Below, one piece after another: positions 16,986 through 25,195 of a stretch of DNA of 64,000 nt. Under the pieces are notes generated by a model. It was not told the origin of the DNA and made no database searches. It saw only the letters and a list, made by a program, of their open reading frames with translations. The number at the start of each line of letters is the position of its first letter. Positions within the stretch are counted from its first letter, which is position 1. Position numbers and translations under genes: made by a program. The stretch is from Methanoregulaceae archaeon (GTDB taxonomy: Bacteria; Armatimonadota; Fimbriimonadia; Fimbriimonadales; Fimbriimonadaceae), in assembly GCA_020850325.1 (NCBI GenBank), contig JADZEW010000024.1, positions 1-64,000 of the forward strand. The letters are read 5' to 3'.

Positions 16986-18758
16986 ATGGGACGACAGATT
17001 GGGGTGTTCGTAGTGTGGCTCGCAGTGGCTTTGGCCGCCGCGCAGCAAGGGGGATTTGGCGGAGGTGGCTTCGGCGGCGGGGGTGCGGCGCAAGGTGGAG
17101 GCCAGGGACAAGGACAGGACCAAGATGGGGGGACCGAACCACGGCAAGTCGGGCCGTATCTGAGCCATCGAGAAACCGCCAGCATTCTCACACCCGGCGA
17201 GTACGTCGAGTGGGAACTCGACCTTAAGAAGGGGCAAGTTGTCATCGCCGAAGCGCGAAGCGAGGCGTTCGACCCGGCAATGGAGATCGTCGAGGGCGAG
17301 AAGGTGCTCATCGACAACGATGACCGTTTCGCGGGCGACCAGCGCCCGCTTCTGATCTGGCACTGCGACAAAGATGGGAAGTATCTTCTCCGCGCTCGGT
17401 CGTTCAAGGGGCGTGCTGGCGGGCAGATGCTCAGCCGCCATGCGGTCTACGACTGCGTGACTCTAGGTCTTGGCGTGACCGAACACCCGCGGGAAGGAGC
17501 AAGCCACCTCATGTATCGGGTGCGGCTTCAAGCGGGTGATTTCGTCCAGGCTCGATTCAAAGTGGGTGAGTCGCAATCGGTTCCGATCAACTTCGTACGC
17601 ATCAGTCCTATCGGCCTTGCCTATGTCGACATTGCTGAAGGCTTGGGCAGTGCGACCCTCGGGACTCTCTTAGCTCCCGTCGATGGGGATTACTACTTCT
17701 GGTTGGACCAGCATCGTCTGCCTGGAACCGCGAACGGTGCGCCAGTGCAGGTTCTCCTGGAACGCGTGGTCGTCGAACCTGTCCGCTCCGTCCCAAGCGA
17801 CGTGTCCCACGCGAACAACCAGCTAGGCGTCTGGTCGCTTTCGCTTAAGCAAGGCGACTTTGTCGAGGTGTCGACCGACTTTGAGAGCGTCAATCGCGAA
17901 CTGATGTTCGAGGTTGCGCCCGACTTCAAGAAGTACAGCTTGACGGAACCCGGCAAAAACCCCTTTGTGCGTCGCCGCGATGACGGTGAGGAACGTCCGC
18001 CCTATCTGGAGAAGGACACGCGAGGGCAAGGTCGTAGTTCGCGGGGGATCTTCGTGCTGCATGACTCGACGATCTGGATCGCTACGGCCACCAACGGCTA
18101 CGTGCGGGGGCCAATGAAGATACGAATCACGCCAGCGGCCAGGGACTTGACCCTCGCGGGATCTTCGAGCCACCTTAGGCTGAACCATATTCAGTTCTGG
18201 GGATTCGACGCGAACCCAGGAGACGTCATCAAGCTCAAGGCGAACGTGGAGGGCTTCGCCGCGAACTTCGAGATCCTCGATCCGCAGAATCAGATCCGGA
18301 GGACTGGATTTACCGACCGTGAACCTGGCCAGTCCGAAATGTTCTTTGTCGCGAGAAGCAAGGGACGGCACTATATTTCGGTGGCATGCCGAGGTCACGG
18401 GGGCACGGGTACCTACACAATCGAGCGAACCATTGTCTCCCCGACCGAGCTTGTCCCGGGTAAGCCAGTCGAGGGTCAGCTCGCCGAGGGCGAAGTGAGA
18501 GTGATCGTGCTGACGCTCGATCCGCAGAAGCCGAAACTGCTCAAGACCGCCATGTGGAGCCTTCAGAGACAAGTGACCGATCCTCTGGGGCAACAAGCGA
18601 ACATGCAGTTCTTTGCGGTCAACGTTTTTGAGTACGGCTACGCCTACGTACGCGAACCGACCACACTCATGCTCGTGGTTTCTGGAGGAGCTGGAAGCTA
18701 CCACTTCTCACTCGTCGATCCGCCGCAACCTGAGTCCGACTCGCTTGGAATCCGATAA
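16986..18758 (+). CDS. large secreted Gly-rich protein, unknown function
   Basis: Protein of 590 residues with a signal peptide (GRQIGVFVVWLAVALAAAQ) and a Gly/Gln-rich linker (GGFGGGGFGGGG..GQGQGQDQDGG), then repeated beta-type domains similar to bacterial pre-peptidase C-terminal domains (ILTPGEYVEWELDLKKGQVVIAEA; LKQGDFVEVSTDF; SKGRHYISVACRGHGGTGTYTIER). No catalytic module is seen. GGAGG five bases before the ATG at 16986 sets the start over an upstream ATG. It is followed directly by the TPR gene; their junction lies within a strong inverted repeat. A surface or adhesive role is a guess. Confidence 0.75.
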   Translation: MGRQIGVFVVWLAVALAAAQQGGFGGGGFGGGGAAQGGGQGQGQDQDGGTEPRQVGPYLSHRETASILTPGEYVEWELDLKKGQVVIAEARSEAFDPAMEIVEGEKVLIDNDDRFAGDQRPLLIWHCDKDGKYLLRARSFKGRAGGQMLSRHAVYDCVTLGLGVTEHPREGASHLMYRVRLQAGDFVQARFKVGESQSVPINFVRISPIGLAYVDIAEGLGSATLGTLLAPVDGDYYFWLDQHRLPGTANGAPVQVLLERVVVEPVRSVPSDVSHANNQLGVWSLSLKQGDFVEVSTDFESVNRELMFEVAPDFKKYSLTEPGKNPFVRRRDDGEERPPYLEKDTRGQGRSSRGIFVLHDSTIWIATATNGYVRGPMKIRITPAARDLTLAGSSSHLRLNHIQFWGFDANPGDVIKLKANVEGFAANFEILDPQNQIRRTGFTDREPGQSEMFFVARSKGRHYISVACRGHGGTGTYTIERTIVSPTELVPGKPVEGQLAEGEVRVIVLTLDPQKPKLLKTAMWSLQRQVTDPLGQQANMQFFAVNVFEYGYAYVREPTTLMLVVSGGAGSYHFSLVDPPQPESDSLGIR

Positions 18759-18784
18759 TCCCATCGATGGTCGATGGGATTATC
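18754..18784. repeat. 14-bp perfect inverted repeat across a stop-start junction
   Basis: GATAATCCCATCGA and TCGATGGGATTATC flank the 3-nt spacer TGG. It covers the TAA of the secreted protein (18756-18758) and the ATG of the TPR gene (18767-18769). In RNA it would hide the downstream start unless ribosomes open it. Confidence 0.75.
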
Positions 18785-19405
18785 TATCTCTTGGTGGCGA
18801 TTGCCGTTGCCTGTCTGGTTGGAGTTTGGCGCGTCACGCATCCTGGCAATGAGCCGCGTCGGGCGGTCGACCATTACGCTGCGCTGGTTCGTCGCAATCC
18901 CCGCGACACGGGTGCCCGATACGATCTGGGATTGGCTCTAATGCGGCGCGGAGCGATCAGCGAGGCGATCCACGAGTTTCGCATGGTGACCGAAATCGAG
19001 CCTAAGCACGCGCCCGCCCACCATCGGCTGGGAGTCTGTCTCATGTCGGTCGGCAATGCCGCCGCCGCGCTTCCGCATCTGGAGCGAGCGACCGCCTTGT
19101 CCCCGATCTACGCGGAAGCGCACGCGAGTCTCGGCGCGGCCCACGAGCTCCGCGGCGACCGCATGGCCGCCCGCGCGTCGTATCAGAGGGCGACGGGGTT
19201 AGACCCCAAGCTCGCGATCGCCCACTTCAACCTTGCGCGGCTGTACGCGCAGGAAGGCAACGCCGCCAAGTCGCTCAGCGCGCTGCAAGACGCCGCACGT
19301 GCGGATACCTCGATGCTCGAGGAAGCGAAATGTAGTCCGGATTTCGACGCCGTTCTGGGCGATCGCACGTTCAGCAGCTATCTCTATGGCGCAGAAGCCG
19401 CGTGA
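18767..19405 (+). CDS. membrane-anchored TPR protein
   Basis: Protein of 212 residues with an N-terminal hydrophobic helix (GIIYLLVAIAVACLVGVW) and about four tetratricopeptide repeats after residue 45 (NPRDTGARYDLGLALMRRGAISEAIHEFRMV; PKHAPAHHRLGVCLMSVGNAAAALPHLERA; PIYAEAHASLGAAHELRGDRMAARASYQRA; PKLAIAHFNLARLYAQEGNAAKSLSAL, quoted here as separate segments). TPRs mediate protein binding. No ribosome site is seen and the start codon lies within a hairpin, so translation probably depends on reading of the upstream gene. The partner is unknown. Confidence 0.85.
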   Translation: MVDGIIYLLVAIAVACLVGVWRVTHPGNEPRRAVDHYAALVRRNPRDTGARYDLGLALMRRGAISEAIHEFRMVTEIEPKHAPAHHRLGVCLMSVGNAAAALPHLERATALSPIYAEAHASLGAAHELRGDRMAARASYQRATGLDPKLAIAHFNLARLYAQEGNAAKSLSALQDAARADTSMLEEAKCSPDFDAVLGDRTFSSYLYGAEAA

Positions 19406-19412
19406 GCAACAA

Positions 19413-19475
19413 CGGCGGCCCGTATCATCCGCCGGCTACAAGAACCTCGTGGCCATGGGATGATACGTGCCCGTG
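19413..19475. repeat. pair of REP-like hairpins (family 1) in opposite orientation
   Basis: On the minus strand GTAGCCGGCGGATGATACGG begins one unit (head CTAC at 19436-19439; GGCGG/CCGCC stem). On the plus strand a second unit (19449-19475) has a GTGG head, CATGGG/CCCGTG stem and the loop ATGATACGTG. Confidence 0.65.
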
Positions 19476-19514
19476 GGATCTCCTACAGTTACCAGCCGAG
19501 GCAACCCTCATGCG

Positions 19515-19534
19515 GCGGGTTGAATCGTCCCCGC
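19515..19534. repeat. hairpin repeat, family 2
   Basis: GCGGG and CCCGC flank the 10-nt loop TTGAATCGTC, identical to the loop at 11334-11343 but with another stem. Confidence 0.6.
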
Positions 19535-19598
19535 GGAGCCCCCGCGGCTTGACAACAATGTCGCGGGACGAACCCACCGCGACGCTCCGTGTAACCGC

Positions 19599-21374
19599 TT
19601 AAGGCATCTTCCCAAACCGGATCGCCGAACTCAAGTCCACCGTCACATTCGCCTTCCGATACTGGCTGACCGGAATCTTGTACGGGTTGCCGAACACCTG
19701 CGGATTGCGGGCAACCAGCGGGAACCACGACGACTGAATCTGCACCACGACCCGGTGGCCCGTGCGCCATGTGTGGAATACGTCGGGCAGTCGCACCGTC
19801 ACCTTTTGAGGCTTGCCGGGCTCGAGAGGTGTCGGCGTCTCAAAGCTCGCCCGGAACCGTGCTGGCATCACTTCCGCCCGGACCAGCCGAAGTTGCCCGC
19901 CGAGTGTCGGATGATCGGCCGGATACTGGTCGATCACCTTCACGATGAAGTCGAGGTCGGTCGCGTCGGTGGTGAAGGTGAGATCGGCCTCGACCGCTCC
20001 CGCCATCGTCAGCTCCTCGGTTAGCGGAGGGAAAGCGAACGTCAGCACGTCGGGCCGGTCCTTAACAAACGATTGATCGGCAACGGTATAGGCGGAGTTC
20101 CGACCCCGGATCGTCCCGGACTGGTAGGGAACCGGCGACGCCGGGTCGCTCACATACCGATCCGTTTGCGGGCCAAGCGGTTTTGCATCGCGCAAGACCA
20201 GACTCGAGGGCTTCGCGTCCGTCGGCGGCCACTCCGCAAAGGATTTCCACACGTTGCGCCCGGTGTTGAACATTTGCACCTTCGGAATCTCGGCGCCCGC
20301 GACTCCACGAAGGTGCCTCTCGAAGAACGGGAACTCGACTTCCTCGCGGAACCACGTCGAGGTCGCGCTGCTGAAGTCCAAGCCAGCGTAGCGCTGTCCG
20401 GTGCCGCGAGCCCAACCGCCATGGGGCCAGGGACCGACCACGAAGTGCTGAGTCAAGCCGGGGTTGAGCTTGCGCAGATGCTGGTAGGTGTCGAAGGCGC
20501 CGTACAGGTTCTCGGCGTCGAACCAACCACCGACGGTCAAGACCGCCGCCCGCACGTTCTTCAAGTGGCGGGGCGTCGAGCGTGCCTTCCAGAAGTCGTC
20601 GTAGTTCGGATGCTCGATGATGTCGCGCCAGAACGGGATGCGGCCCTTGAAGTAGGTCCGTTCGAGGTCATCGGGCGAGCCTTTCTCCAGGAAGAACTTG
20701 TAGGCGTCGGCGCGGGGGCCGTAACCTTCGAGCTGAGGGTGTCGCGGCGCGGGCTTGTCCATGTCGAGGCCAAAGAAGAAGTAGAAGTCGAAGTTGTCTT
20801 GTAGGAAGAACGCGCCGTTGTGGTGGACATCATCGCCGAAGAACCACTCGCTGACCGGTGCCTGCGGCGAGATCGCCTTGATCGCGGGGTGGCTGTTCGC
20901 GGCGGCGCAGGCGGCATAGAATCCGGGATACGAGATGCCCCACACCCCGATGTTGCCGTTGTTGTTGGGCACGTTCTTCAGCAAGAACTCGGCGGTGTCG
21001 TACGCGTCCGTGCTCTCGTCGGTCGCCTTGGCGACACCCTGCAGCGAGCGGAGCGGCCTGATCTCCTCGAACTTGCCCTCCGACATGAACCGTCCCCGAA
21101 CGTCTTGCTGGACGAAGATGTAGCCCGCGTCTATGAACTTACGCGAGCCGCCAAAGTTCTGCGGTGACATGGCCTGCTCGCCGTAGGGCCCGGCAGAGTA
21201 AGGAGTGCGCTCAAGCAGAATCGGACTCTTGCCGCTGGTGTGGGTGGGAACGTAGACGACGGTATGCAGCTTCACCCCATCCCGCATCGGGACCTGGAAC
21301 TCGAGTTTGCGATACGTCGGCTCCTGAACCGCGGGGGCGCAGCTGAGCAGCAAGAGAGGGACAAGGAGCGACAT
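19599..21374 (-). CDS. CocE/NonD-type X-Pro dipeptidyl-peptidase family hydrolase (S15), lipoprotein-like
   Basis: Serine hydrolase of 591 residues. N-terminal SLLVPLLLLSCAPA looks like a lipoprotein signal with Cys in a lipobox. The alpha/beta-hydrolase domain has PMRDGVKLHTVVYVP, the nucleophile in GVWGISYPGFYAACAA, the Asp in LTVGGWFDAENLYGAF and the His in VVGPWPHGGWARG. The C-terminal jelly roll (VRLPDVFHTWRTGHRVVVQIQSSWFPL) is typical of S15 and cocaine-esterase relatives. It cleaves X-Pro peptides, glutaryl-7-ACA-like amides or esters; the substrate is unknown. ATG 21374 gives the signal peptide directly; longer frames are unlikely. It is divergent from the SGNH gene. Confidence 0.9.
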   Translation of the reverse strand: MSLLVPLLLLSCAPAVQEPTYRKLEFQVPMRDGVKLHTVVYVPTHTSGKSPILLERTPYSAGPYGEQAMSPQNFGGSRKFIDAGYIFVQQDVRGRFMSEGKFEEIRPLRSLQGVAKATDESTDAYDTAEFLLKNVPNNNGNIGVWGISYPGFYAACAAANSHPAIKAISPQAPVSEWFFGDDVHHNGAFFLQDNFDFYFFFGLDMDKPAPRHPQLEGYGPRADAYKFFLEKGSPDDLERTYFKGRIPFWRDIIEHPNYDDFWKARSTPRHLKNVRAAVLTVGGWFDAENLYGAFDTYQHLRKLNPGLTQHFVVGPWPHGGWARGTGQRYAGLDFSSATSTWFREEVEFPFFERHLRGVAGAEIPKVQMFNTGRNVWKSFAEWPPTDAKPSSLVLRDAKPLGPQTDRYVSDPASPVPYQSGTIRGRNSAYTVADQSFVKDRPDVLTFAFPPLTEELTMAGAVEADLTFTTDATDLDFIVKVIDQYPADHPTLGGQLRLVRAEVMPARFRASFETPTPLEPGKPQKVTVRLPDVFHTWRTGHRVVVQIQSSWFPLVARNPQVFGNPYKIPVSQYRKANVTVDLSSAIRFGKMP

Positions 21375-21429
21375 GCAAAAGATTATGCGGCAATCGTAAC
21401 ACCTGGGTTCCGAAACACGTCTTAGCCGC

Positions 21430-22071
21430 ATGAGTCTCCTCGCTGCCCTCGTCATTGGAGCCCCTCTTCGGGTGCTGTTCCTAGGCAACTCGCACACCCA
21501 GTTTAACGATGTTCCCAAGTTGGTGGCTTCGCTGGGGCGCGAGCGCGGCCGCCCGATCTCGGCGGAGTCGCGGTCCGGACCTACGCTGTACGACATGTAC
21601 GGCGACTCGCAGATCCGTAACGCGGTCAGCAGCGGTCGCTACGAGATGATCGTTCTGCAAGCTCAGGCAATCTCGACCTCCCACCGGTTCACCTACAGCA
21701 ACAAGGAGGCGATTGCTCTTGCCAAGGAGGGAAAGCAAGCCGGCGCCAAAGTGTTTCTGTTCTCCGAGTGGCCAAGGCGTGGCGTCGATGAGACGACCTA
21801 CATCGAGGGCATTTACAAGAAGATCGCCGATGCGAGCGGCGCGAAGATCATCCCGGTCGGACGGGTGTGGGATGCGGTGCTCCGCGAGCAAAAGGGCTTG
21901 CCGCTTTGGGCGCAAGACGGCAACCACGCGTCTGCGCTAGGATCGCGCGTCGCGGCGTACGCCATCTATCGGTCGCTGACTCAGGACAAAGACGCGGGCT
22001 TTCCGATGCTTGACCTTGGCCGGTCGCAGGCGGAGATGTTCTGGAAGGCGTCGGGGATCGCGTTGGAGTAG
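21430..22071 (+). CDS. SGNH-type hydrolase
   Basis: Protein of 213 residues. Block I is VLFLGNSHTQFNDVP (nucleophile Ser in GNSHT), a block III-like region is YEMIVLQAQAIS, and the catalytic pair appears as AQDGNHASALGS near the end (D-x-x-H). The first residues (MSLLAALVIGAP) may be a short leader. Related enzymes are esterases, lipases or carbohydrate deacetylases. No substrate evidence is present. It begins 56 bp from the divergent S15-type gene, so both share a promoter region. Confidence 0.85.
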   Translation: MSLLAALVIGAPLRVLFLGNSHTQFNDVPKLVASLGRERGRPISAESRSGPTLYDMYGDSQIRNAVSSGRYEMIVLQAQAISTSHRFTYSNKEAIALAKEGKQAGAKVFLFSEWPRRGVDETTYIEGIYKKIADASGAKIIPVGRVWDAVLREQKGLPLWAQDGNHASALGSRVAAYAIYRSLTQDKDAGFPMLDLGRSQAEMFWKASGIALE

Positions 22072-22082
22072 CTTCGGGGAGG

Positions 22083-22118
22083 CTCGGATTAGTTCGGGTT
22101 AGCTCGGGTTAGCTCGGA
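22083..22118. repeat. 10-bp tandem repeat
   Basis: About 3.5 units of CTCGGGTTAG in a row, with single-base differences, open the intergenic region. Confidence 0.6.
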
Positions 22119-22130
22119 GATTTGGCGCCA

Positions 22131-22352
22131 CGTGGGCCAGGATGTCTTGTGCCCGGCATGAGCGGGCATCAACACGGAGCGTCGGCGTTGGCTCGTCCGC
22201 CGACGTTGTGAAACTTCGCGCAGGGCCTTCGTGACTCGAAACCTGCGCCTACACCTGAATGCCCTCAACCAACGTGGGACAGGGATGTCTTGTGCCCTGC
22301 TTACCGGGGACTTAGCACGGAGCGTCGGCGTGGGTTCGTCCGCCGACCTTGT
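22131..22352. repeat. two direct copies of an 80-bp repeat with family 2 hairpins
   Basis: Copies at 22131-22209 and 22273-22352 share blocks such as GATGTCTTGTGCCC and CACGGAGCGTCGGCG. Each contains GTCGGCG and CGCCGAC around a 10-nt loop (TTGGCTCGTC at 22188; TGGGTTCGTC at 22331). Together with the tandem repeat and the hairpin at 22218-22252 they fill the 397-bp gap 22072-22468, which holds no gene. Confidence 0.7.
22218..22252 (-). repeat. GTAG-headed hairpin repeat, family 3
   Basis: On the minus strand GTAG is followed by GCGCAGG, a loop containing TTTCGAGTCACG, and CCTGCGC. A second copy is at 59020-59060. Confidence 0.55.
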
Positions 22353-22422
22353 TTGTCTCAATCTGCGCGCAGAGCCTCGTCACGCCAACAGACGAAAAAC
22401 CAACCCACTTTAGACCGCACCC

Positions 22423-22451
22423 TTGGCGTTTGGCGAATTGCTCGCTACACT
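22423..22451 (+). promoter_or_regulatory. promoter of the M14 carboxypeptidase gene
   Basis: TTGGCG (22423-22428), a 17-bp spacer and TACACT (22446-22451) precede the gene; the leader carries a purine-rich ribosome site. Confidence 0.65.
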
Positions 22452-22474
22452 AGAGAGGGAGAGAGGGGATGTAT

Positions 22475-23689
22475 ATGCGTCGATTTGCGATTGGTCTCGT
22501 GTTGTTTGCTTTGGTTGGGTCGGCGATGGCCGAGTCGGGGTGGTCGCGGTACCGGCTTTTCATCCGAGACGCCAATGAGGCTCAGCGGGTCGGTGACAGC
22601 TCACTCGGATTGTTCTCGGAAGACGTGATCATCGGCGAGACGGACGTCATCGTCGGGCCGAACGACGAATACGAACTGCTGCGCTTGCAGATTCCGTTCA
22701 AGTTCGTCTCAGTGCTGCCCGACCCGCGAGGCTGGGACCAGGGCACAACCGACGCGATTGACTACCGCAACCAATACTTCCGCTACAACGACATCATTTC
22801 GCAGTACGAAGAGTGGCGAGCCCAAGCTCCGAATCGTATCAGTCGAGAGCAGATCGGCACGTCGTGGGGCAATCGCCCAATCTACGCCTATCGGATTGTC
22901 CCAGCCGGCCGCGATCCAATTACCAAGTCAGTCGTGATCATCTGTGGCATTCACGCCCGCGAGTGGATTAGCCCGGCGGTAGGGATGCATCTCTTCGAGC
23001 GCATGAAGTACCTGATTGCCCGACCCGTTTCGCCGGGACCCGCCGGACCTGGAGATCCGCGCCTCCCAAGGGGAATGGCCTACTACTTCGTTCCGGTCCT
23101 CAACCCCGACGGCTACGAGTACTCGTGGACAAACAATCGCTTCTGGCGCAAGAACCGGCGCAACAACGGCAACGGCACGTTCGGTGTCGACCTCAATCGA
23201 AACTTCTCGAAGGGCTGGGGAGGTACGGGTTCGAGCGGGACCCCAAGTTCAGAAACCTACCGTGGCCCGAGCGCATTCAGCGAGCCCGAAACCAATGGCT
23301 TCCGAAACTGGCTGGCAACGATCCCTCAGTTGGTCGGGTTCATCGATTTCCACTCGTATGGCCAATACGTGCTCTGGCCGTGGGCCTACGTATCTTCGCT
23401 GCCGCCGGGCGATGCGTGGCTTCGTGCGACCGGATACGCGATGCGAGACGCAATTTACGCGGTCAACGGCAAGACGTACACTGCAGGACCGAGCGCGACG
23501 ACGCTCTACATCTCTGCAGGATCGAGCAAGGACTATACGTACGATGAGTTCGAAGCCGCCTCGTACAGCATTGAACTTCGAGATGAGGGCGATCACGGCT
23601 TTGTCCTTCCTGAGAACCAGATCACCCCGACCCAGAATGAAGCGTGGGCGGGCTATCTGAAGTTCGTCGAACGGGTCTTGGTGCGTTGA
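22475..23689 (+). CDS. secreted M14 zinc carboxypeptidase
   Basis: Protein of 404 residues with a signal peptide (RRFAIGLVLFALVGSAMA), a propeptide-like region, and an M14 domain from about residue 110. Zinc ligands are in IHAREWISPA (HxxE) and the later His in DFHSYGQY; substrate residues are in NPDGYEYSW and VDLNRNFSKGW; the catalytic Glu is in YSIELRDEG. This is the carboxypeptidase A/B subgroup, removing C-terminal residues of peptides outside the cytoplasm. Of two nearby ATGs, the one at 22475 has AGGGG at a proper distance. The stop overlaps the presumed start of the AraC-type gene. Confidence 0.95.
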   Translation: MRRFAIGLVLFALVGSAMAESGWSRYRLFIRDANEAQRVGDSSLGLFSEDVIIGETDVIVGPNDEYELLRLQIPFKFVSVLPDPRGWDQGTTDAIDYRNQYFRYNDIISQYEEWRAQAPNRISREQIGTSWGNRPIYAYRIVPAGRDPITKSVVIICGIHAREWISPAVGMHLFERMKYLIARPVSPGPAGPGDPRLPRGMAYYFVPVLNPDGYEYSWTNNRFWRKNRRNNGNGTFGVDLNRNFSKGWGGTGSSGTPSSETYRGPSAFSEPETNGFRNWLATIPQLVGFIDFHSYGQYVLWPWAYVSSLPPGDAWLRATGYAMRDAIYAVNGKTYTAGPSATTLYISAGSSKDYTYDEFEAASYSIELRDEGDHGFVLPENQITPTQNEAWAGYLKFVERVLVR

Positions 23690-24102
23690 GCCTTCCGTGC
23701 CCGGCCGCGCTTGGGGCCAGCCGGGTTTCGGCTCGCCGCTGGGCCACCCGAGCAGAGTTGTACGCGATGCTCGAGGTGGCTCGGACAGAGCTTGAGTCTG
23801 CCGATGTCCGGGTTCGGATTGAGGATATGGCTCGCGCGGCGAGCCTCTCGCCGTACCACTTCGCCCATCATTTCCGGGCTGCCTATGGCGAGAGCCCAAT
23901 CGCGTATCATCGCCGACGGCTGATCGAGCGCGCGGAAGCACGATTGGCGAAGGGAGAGCGTATTGGCGACGTCTCGACCGAACTGGGATTCGCGAGCCCG
24001 CGAAGCTTCGCGCGGATGTACCGACGCGAGACCGGCCGGTCTCCGCGCGAGTTCGTTAAGGCTTCTGTTGGACTTCGGGCTTGTTCCCAAAGAAGCGGCT
24101 GA
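23686..24102 (+). CDS. AraC-type DNA-binding domain protein
   Basis: Small protein of about 138 residues consisting almost only of two AraC helix-turn-helix motifs: VRIEDMARAASLSPYHFAHHF and the conserved second half RIGDVSTELGFASPRSFARMYRRETGRSPREF. No effector domain is present, as in SoxS or MarA. The start is uncertain; TTG at 23686 overlaps the peptidase stop (TTGA), and a GTG at 23644 or ATG at 23767 are alternatives. The 3' end overlaps the convergent rseP-like gene by 47 bp. Targets are unknown. Confidence 0.75.
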   Translation: MSLPCPAALGASRVSARRWATRAELYAMLEVARTELESADVRVRIEDMARAASLSPYHFAHHFRAAYGESPIAYHRRRLIERAEARLAKGERIGDVSTELGFASPRSFARMYRRETGRSPREFVKASVGLRACSQRSG

Positions 24103-25183
24103 TGTCGGATGCGATCGCCCCGAAGATCAGCAGTCCGATCAGTACGAAGCCCACGCTTTGGAACGCGATCAAGAACTTCATGCTCGGGCGCTTGCCGCCC
24201 CGAAACACCTCGATGAGGTTCATCACGATCTGCCCGCCATCAAGGAATCCGAAGGGGAGCAAGTTGAAGATGCCCAAGCTGATCGAAAGCAACGCGGCGA
24301 GTTGGACAAACGTGTCCATGCCGTCCTTCGCCGCCGCGTAGGTCTCCTTGACGATCGTGCCCGGCCCGCCCACGTTGTCCTTGAACGTGCTGGGAGAGAG
24401 GAGGGACCTGACGATGCCCTTGGCCATGTCCCATGGCCACATGAGGCCCGCTAGCACCGCTTCGCTGAACGGAATCTTCACGAGGAGCCGCTCCGTCGGG
24501 TCGGGCGCGACGCCGATCTTGGCCTGGCGGCGGAACTCCTTCGGACCGCGCACATAGCTGTCGAGTACCGGTGAGGGGTTCGCCTCGAGCTCCGGCACGA
24601 TGCTCGTTACACCCGCGGCCCCATTGCGGTCAAAGCGGATCTCGACGTTTTGCCCGGCCTTGTCGCGAACCTGCCCCACGATGTCGAGGAAGGACTTGAC
24701 CGGAACACCATCGACGGCGACGATCAGATCACCCTTCTTGAGCTCGCTCTCCGCTGCCGGAGACTCCGCGCGGATGTCACCCACTCGTGCGCCCAGGGTC
24801 TTGACGCCATTCAGCGAGTACAGCGGAATAAGGATGGCAAGCCCCGCGAGGATGCTAAACACCGGTCCAGCAAGAAAGACGATGACTCGTTGCCACGCCG
24901 GTTTGCTGTAGAAGCCGCCCTCAATCTCGCGCTCGCTGCCGTCGTCCTCGGGGACCATGCCCTTAACGCGCACGAACCCGCCTAGCGGCCAAGGACGCAC
25001 GGTAAACGCGGTCCCCTTCTTGCGCATGAACGTCCACGGCGGCCGTCCGAAACCGATGGCGAACTCCTCGACCTCCATCTTGAAGATGCGGGCGAAGAGA
25101 AAGTGGCCGTATTCGTGGGCCGACACAAGCACGGTCAGCATCGTGACCAGCAACAGAATGTAGAGGAACGTAAAAGGATCCAC
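24056..25183 (-). CDS. rseP: RIP metalloprotease RseP (site-2 protease)
   Basis: Intramembrane zinc protease of 375 residues. The first helix carries SAHEYGHFLFAR with HExxH; a PDZ domain (GDIRAESPAAESELKKGDLIVAVDG) follows in the extracytoplasmic part; the third ligand is in NLLPFGFLDGGQIVMNLIE (NxxPxxxxDG). Such proteases cut anti-sigma factors and cleaved signal peptides in the membrane. It is 12 bp downstream of dxr, the gene order found in many bacteria. It starts with GTG. Its 3' end overlaps the AraC-type gene on the other strand. Confidence 0.95.
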   Translation of the reverse strand: MDPFTFLYILLLVTMLTVLVSAHEYGHFLFARIFKMEVEEFAIGFGRPPWTFMRKKGTAFTVRPWPLGGFVRVKGMVPEDDGSEREIEGGFYSKPAWQRVIVFLAGPVFSILAGLAILIPLYSLNGVKTLGARVGDIRAESPAAESELKKGDLIVAVDGVPVKSFLDIVGQVRDKAGQNVEIRFDRNGAAGVTSIVPELEANPSPVLDSYVRGPKEFRRQAKIGVAPDPTERLLVKIPFSEAVLAGLMWPWDMAKGIVRSLLSPSTFKDNVGGPGTIVKETYAAAKDGMDTFVQLAALLSISLGIFNLLPFGFLDGGQIVMNLIEVFRGGKRPSMKFLIAFQSVGFVLIGLLIFGAIASDISRFFGNKPEVQQKP

Positions 25184-25195
25184 AGGCTTTCGTCT

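Noticed and set aside
22072-22468. CRISPR array
   Set aside because: Only two diverged 80-bp copies and a short 10-bp tandem are present; spacing and repeat length do not fit CRISPR, and no cas genes are seen.
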